42,536 bases of DNA from Desulfurococcales archaeon (GTDB lineage Archaea; Thermoproteota; Thermoprotei_A; Sulfolobales; Acidilobaceae), in the NCBI GenBank assembly GCA_015521705.1, contig WANR01000019.1, forward strand, positions 1 to 42,536. Direction: 5' to 3'. Numbering within the stretch: the stretch's first letter is position 1; each line of letters begins with the position of its first letter. Under the pieces are notes generated by a model, which did not search any database, was not told the DNA's origin, and saw only the letters and a list, made by a program, of their open reading frames with translations. The position numbers and the translations under genes are program-made. Positions 40,929 through 42,536 of this stretch are shown piece by piece.

Positions 40929-41855
40929 TTGAGGAATCTACGCGAGTGGCTTAGCCAGGTTCTTGGTAGAGAGTCCTTAGAGGAGAGGCTGAAAAGCAAG
41001 GCCATACTTCTTTCTCCCAGCGAACTGGAAGAAGAGATAGCGGCTGCCGTCGAGTCCATGGCTAGGAAAGGAGTGCTTAGGCCTGGCAGTATAGCGCCTT
41101 TCTATGGCAGTATTTGTGCCCTAGAAATGGTGGTCTCGGCCCTCGAGAGGATCTCTCAGGGAGATAAGCGTTTGAGGCTAAAACTTCTCAGGGCTCCCTT
41201 CATACTGGATATTCTCTCGTCTCTCAAGCACAGACTATACGCTGGAAGCCACAGCGAATACATGGCAGCCCTGGACTCGCTCATAGAGCCTGGCTCCGTG
41301 GTGCTTGTTCATGGCTACGGGGATTTACTTGCCTCAGCGCTGGCTAGCATGAAGTATAAGCTGGAGAAAGTCTGGTCTCTGGAAATAGAGCCACTTGGTA
41401 TAGGCAGGAAACTGGCCCACTACCTCAAGAGGGAAGGCGTGGAGGCAGGCTATGCGACAAGCCCCGCCAAGAATAGCCTTGTTAGGGCTTCCGATATAGT
41501 ATTAGCTAGAGTGTACTCGTCTACACTGGACGGGCTACTGGTCTCGGATCCGGGTGTTTACGGGTTGAAGAGGCTGGCACAGATACACGAAAAGCCAGTC
41601 TACCTATTCTCCGAGGATCTGGGCCTGCTGGGATGCGCCAGTTCAAAGTCCATAGAGGAATTTAAGATAAAAGCCAGCAGTAAGCCGCCGGCCCTGATCC
41701 TGCCCGCCTTCGAGGCTGTTGAGTACCAGGGTTTTACAGGCCTGATATATGAGGGTGGTCTTGCCAGGTCAGGGATCCGCGAGCTGATGGTTATCTATAG
41801 AAAAAGGGTCCAGGCTCTCGTAGACGATGAGATACGCAAAAAACTGCCTAGATAA
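40929..41855 (+). CDS. eIF2B alpha/beta/delta-related protein
   Basis: 308 residues with the Rossmann-like fold of the eIF2B-alpha, ribose-1,5-bisphosphate isomerase and MTNA group. The N-terminal half is helical (SELEEEIAAAVESMARKGVL). The second half has SLIEPGSVVLVHGYGDLLAS (the 'dgd.ilt.~~S' strand), KVWSLEIEPLGIGRKLAHYL (the 'vp' product loop), VRASDIVLARVYSSTLDGLL and HEKPVYLFSEDLGLLGC. The usual catalytic CD pair of R15P isomerase is not evident, so an enzymatic role is doubtful. TTG start; family call good, function open. Confidence 0.72.
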   Translation: MRNLREWLSQVLGRESLEERLKSKAILLSPSELEEEIAAAVESMARKGVLRPGSIAPFYGSICALEMVVSALERISQGDKRLRLKLLRAPFILDILSSLKHRLYAGSHSEYMAALDSLIEPGSVVLVHGYGDLLASALASMKYKLEKVWSLEIEPLGIGRKLAHYLKREGVEAGYATSPAKNSLVRASDIVLARVYSSTLDGLLVSDPGVYGLKRLAQIHEKPVYLFSEDLGLLGCASSKSIEEFKIKASSKPPALILPAFEAVEYQGFTGLIYEGGLARSGIRELMVIYRKRVQALVDDEIRKKLPR

Positions 41856-41873
41856 CGTTTGCCGCGGTCCATG

Positions 41874-42536
41874 CTATCCACTAATACACCGTAGGGCGGC
41901 ATTCTTGGCTTCTTGTAATGCAGTTTCAGCCCTTTCCCTGGTCTTGCCCTCAACCATTATCCTGAGTACTGGCTCGGTACCGCTGGGCCTGACCAGGATC
42001 CAGAAGTCTTCCCCCACAACTTTAACGCCGTCTATCTCAATTAGCCTGTATCCCCTGAAATGCCTCCTAACCTCTTCGACGGCGCATAGGGCTTCCTGTC
42101 TAGTAGCTCTTACCTTCGTCTTTATTGCATGGTACTTGGGTAGCTTCGAGTAGAGGCTGCTGGCGTTCTCTCTCCAAGAGGCTAGCATGTAGAGTGTCAG
42201 AGCTAGGGTCATGGCTCCATCCCTTACTATCTGGTGTGGCACGTGCATGTAGCCGCCGTTCTCCTCGAACCCCGATATGGCTCCTCCCCTCTCCTTGATC
42301 ATCCTTGAAATGACGACGCTACCCACAGGTGTCCATTCAACCCTTATGCCCCGGGGTCCCAGGAATTCCTCCACAAGCATGCTGCTAGAGACTCCTGTAT
42401 AGGTTACTCTAGGAAGGCTCTTATCAAGCTCGCCGGCGAAGGCTGTGAGTAGTGCTCCAGTCCTGTCCCCCCAATGTGCTTCTCCCCTCTCATCTATTAT
42501 GATTGATCTATCGGCGTCCCCGTCATGGCCTACTCC
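41874..42536 (-). CDS. Phosphomannomutase/phosphoglucomutase, C-terminal part (runs off window)
   Basis: At least 221 codons are open to the right edge with no start, so the N-terminal half, including the phosphoserine, is outside. Present are the metal/substrate loop GVGHDGDADRSIIIDERGEA, with the D-G-D-x-D-R magnesium site, then EHW-like AHWGDRTGALLTAFAGE. EWTPVGSVVISRMI and GGAISGFEENGGYMHVPHQI carry the GEEsGh-like sugar loop in the form FEENGG. The phosphate-binding C-terminal motif is ILVRPSGTEPVLRIMVEG. Converts hexose 6-phosphates to 1-phosphates, which could feed GDP-mannose for mannosylglycerate, though that link is inference. Confidence 0.9.
   Translation of the reverse strand, partial: GVGHDGDADRSIIIDERGEAHWGDRTGALLTAFAGELDKSLPRVTYTGVSSSMLVEEFLGPRGIRVEWTPVGSVVISRMIKERGGAISGFEENGGYMHVPHQIVRDGAMTLALTLYMLASWRENASSLYSKLPKYHAIKTKVRATRQEALCAVEEVRRHFRGYRLIEIDGVKVVGEDFWILVRPSGTEPVLRIMVEGKTRERAETALQEAKNAALRCISG

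Noticed and set aside
1-42536. CRISPR array, tRNA or rRNA genes
   Set aside because: No regularly spaced direct repeats, no T-arm/acceptor patterns and no rRNA-like conserved blocks were seen on either strand; small C/D box RNAs could be missed by eye.

Overview
The window looks like a chromosomal segment of a hyperthermophilic archaeon of the Thermoproteota (Crenarchaeota), most likely a Desulfurococcales-type organism. Supporting points are the S24e, S27Ae, Kae1 and Bud32 gene run, a DUF2153-type gene, two DUF3782-type coiled-coil nucleases, archaeal Trm14-like and TrmJ-like tRNA methyltransferases, and mannosylglycerate synthesis genes. AGG/ATA-rich codon use and many GTG and TTG starts also fit. 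An Aeropyrum-like relative would fit, because there is a heme O synthase-type gene, but genus is inference. I saw no rRNA, tRNA or CRISPR array.

Region 1 (about 1-9.2 kb) is accessory and mosaic. It opens with two abutting truncated genes: a winged-helix plus TGT/DpdA-like protein missing its C-terminal half, and a HerA-type ATPase missing its Walker A half. A retropepsin-like protease convergent with a DUF5678 protein, two small unknown or remnant ORFs and a coiled-coil PD-(D/E)XK protein follow. Then comes a GC-rich island (about 3.7-8.9 kb) with four nucleotidyltransferase-fold genes, a HEPN gene, a winged-helix gene and several unrecognised partners. Two decayed stretches (6.6-6.8 kb and 8.9-9.2 kb) lie inside or beside it. 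The architecture suggests toxin-antitoxin or defence modules.

Region 2 (9.4-22.1 kb) is mainly core metabolism and RNA modification. It holds a DUF447 plus MptE-like pterin pair, then a minus-strand block of aspartokinase, aspartate-semialdehyde dehydrogenase and three consecutive CBS-domain-only proteins. Mannosyl-3-phosphoglycerate synthase and phosphatase follow (compatible solute), then a fucose isomerase-like protein and two tRNA methyltransferases.

Region 3 (22.3-33.5 kb) starts with TatC and then has a peptide or cyclic-amide catabolic cluster. This contains an M19 dipeptidase, an M29/NicX-like metalloprotein, a DUF917 protein and an Asp/Glu/hydantoin racemase. A complete Dpp/Opp-type ABC importer (binding protein, two permeases, two ATPases) is transcribed divergently. 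The genes together suggest import and hydrolysis of small or modified peptides.

Region 4 (33.6-42.5 kb) has a second DUF3782-type nuclease behind a perfect 14-bp palindrome, a VOC/glyoxalase protein and the ribosomal/KEOPS operon. A heme O synthase-like prenyltransferase with a membrane protein, MoaA, a DUF2153-like protein and an eIF2B-like protein follow. A phosphohexomutase runs off the right edge.

All identifications come from reading translations and motifs. No database search was run.
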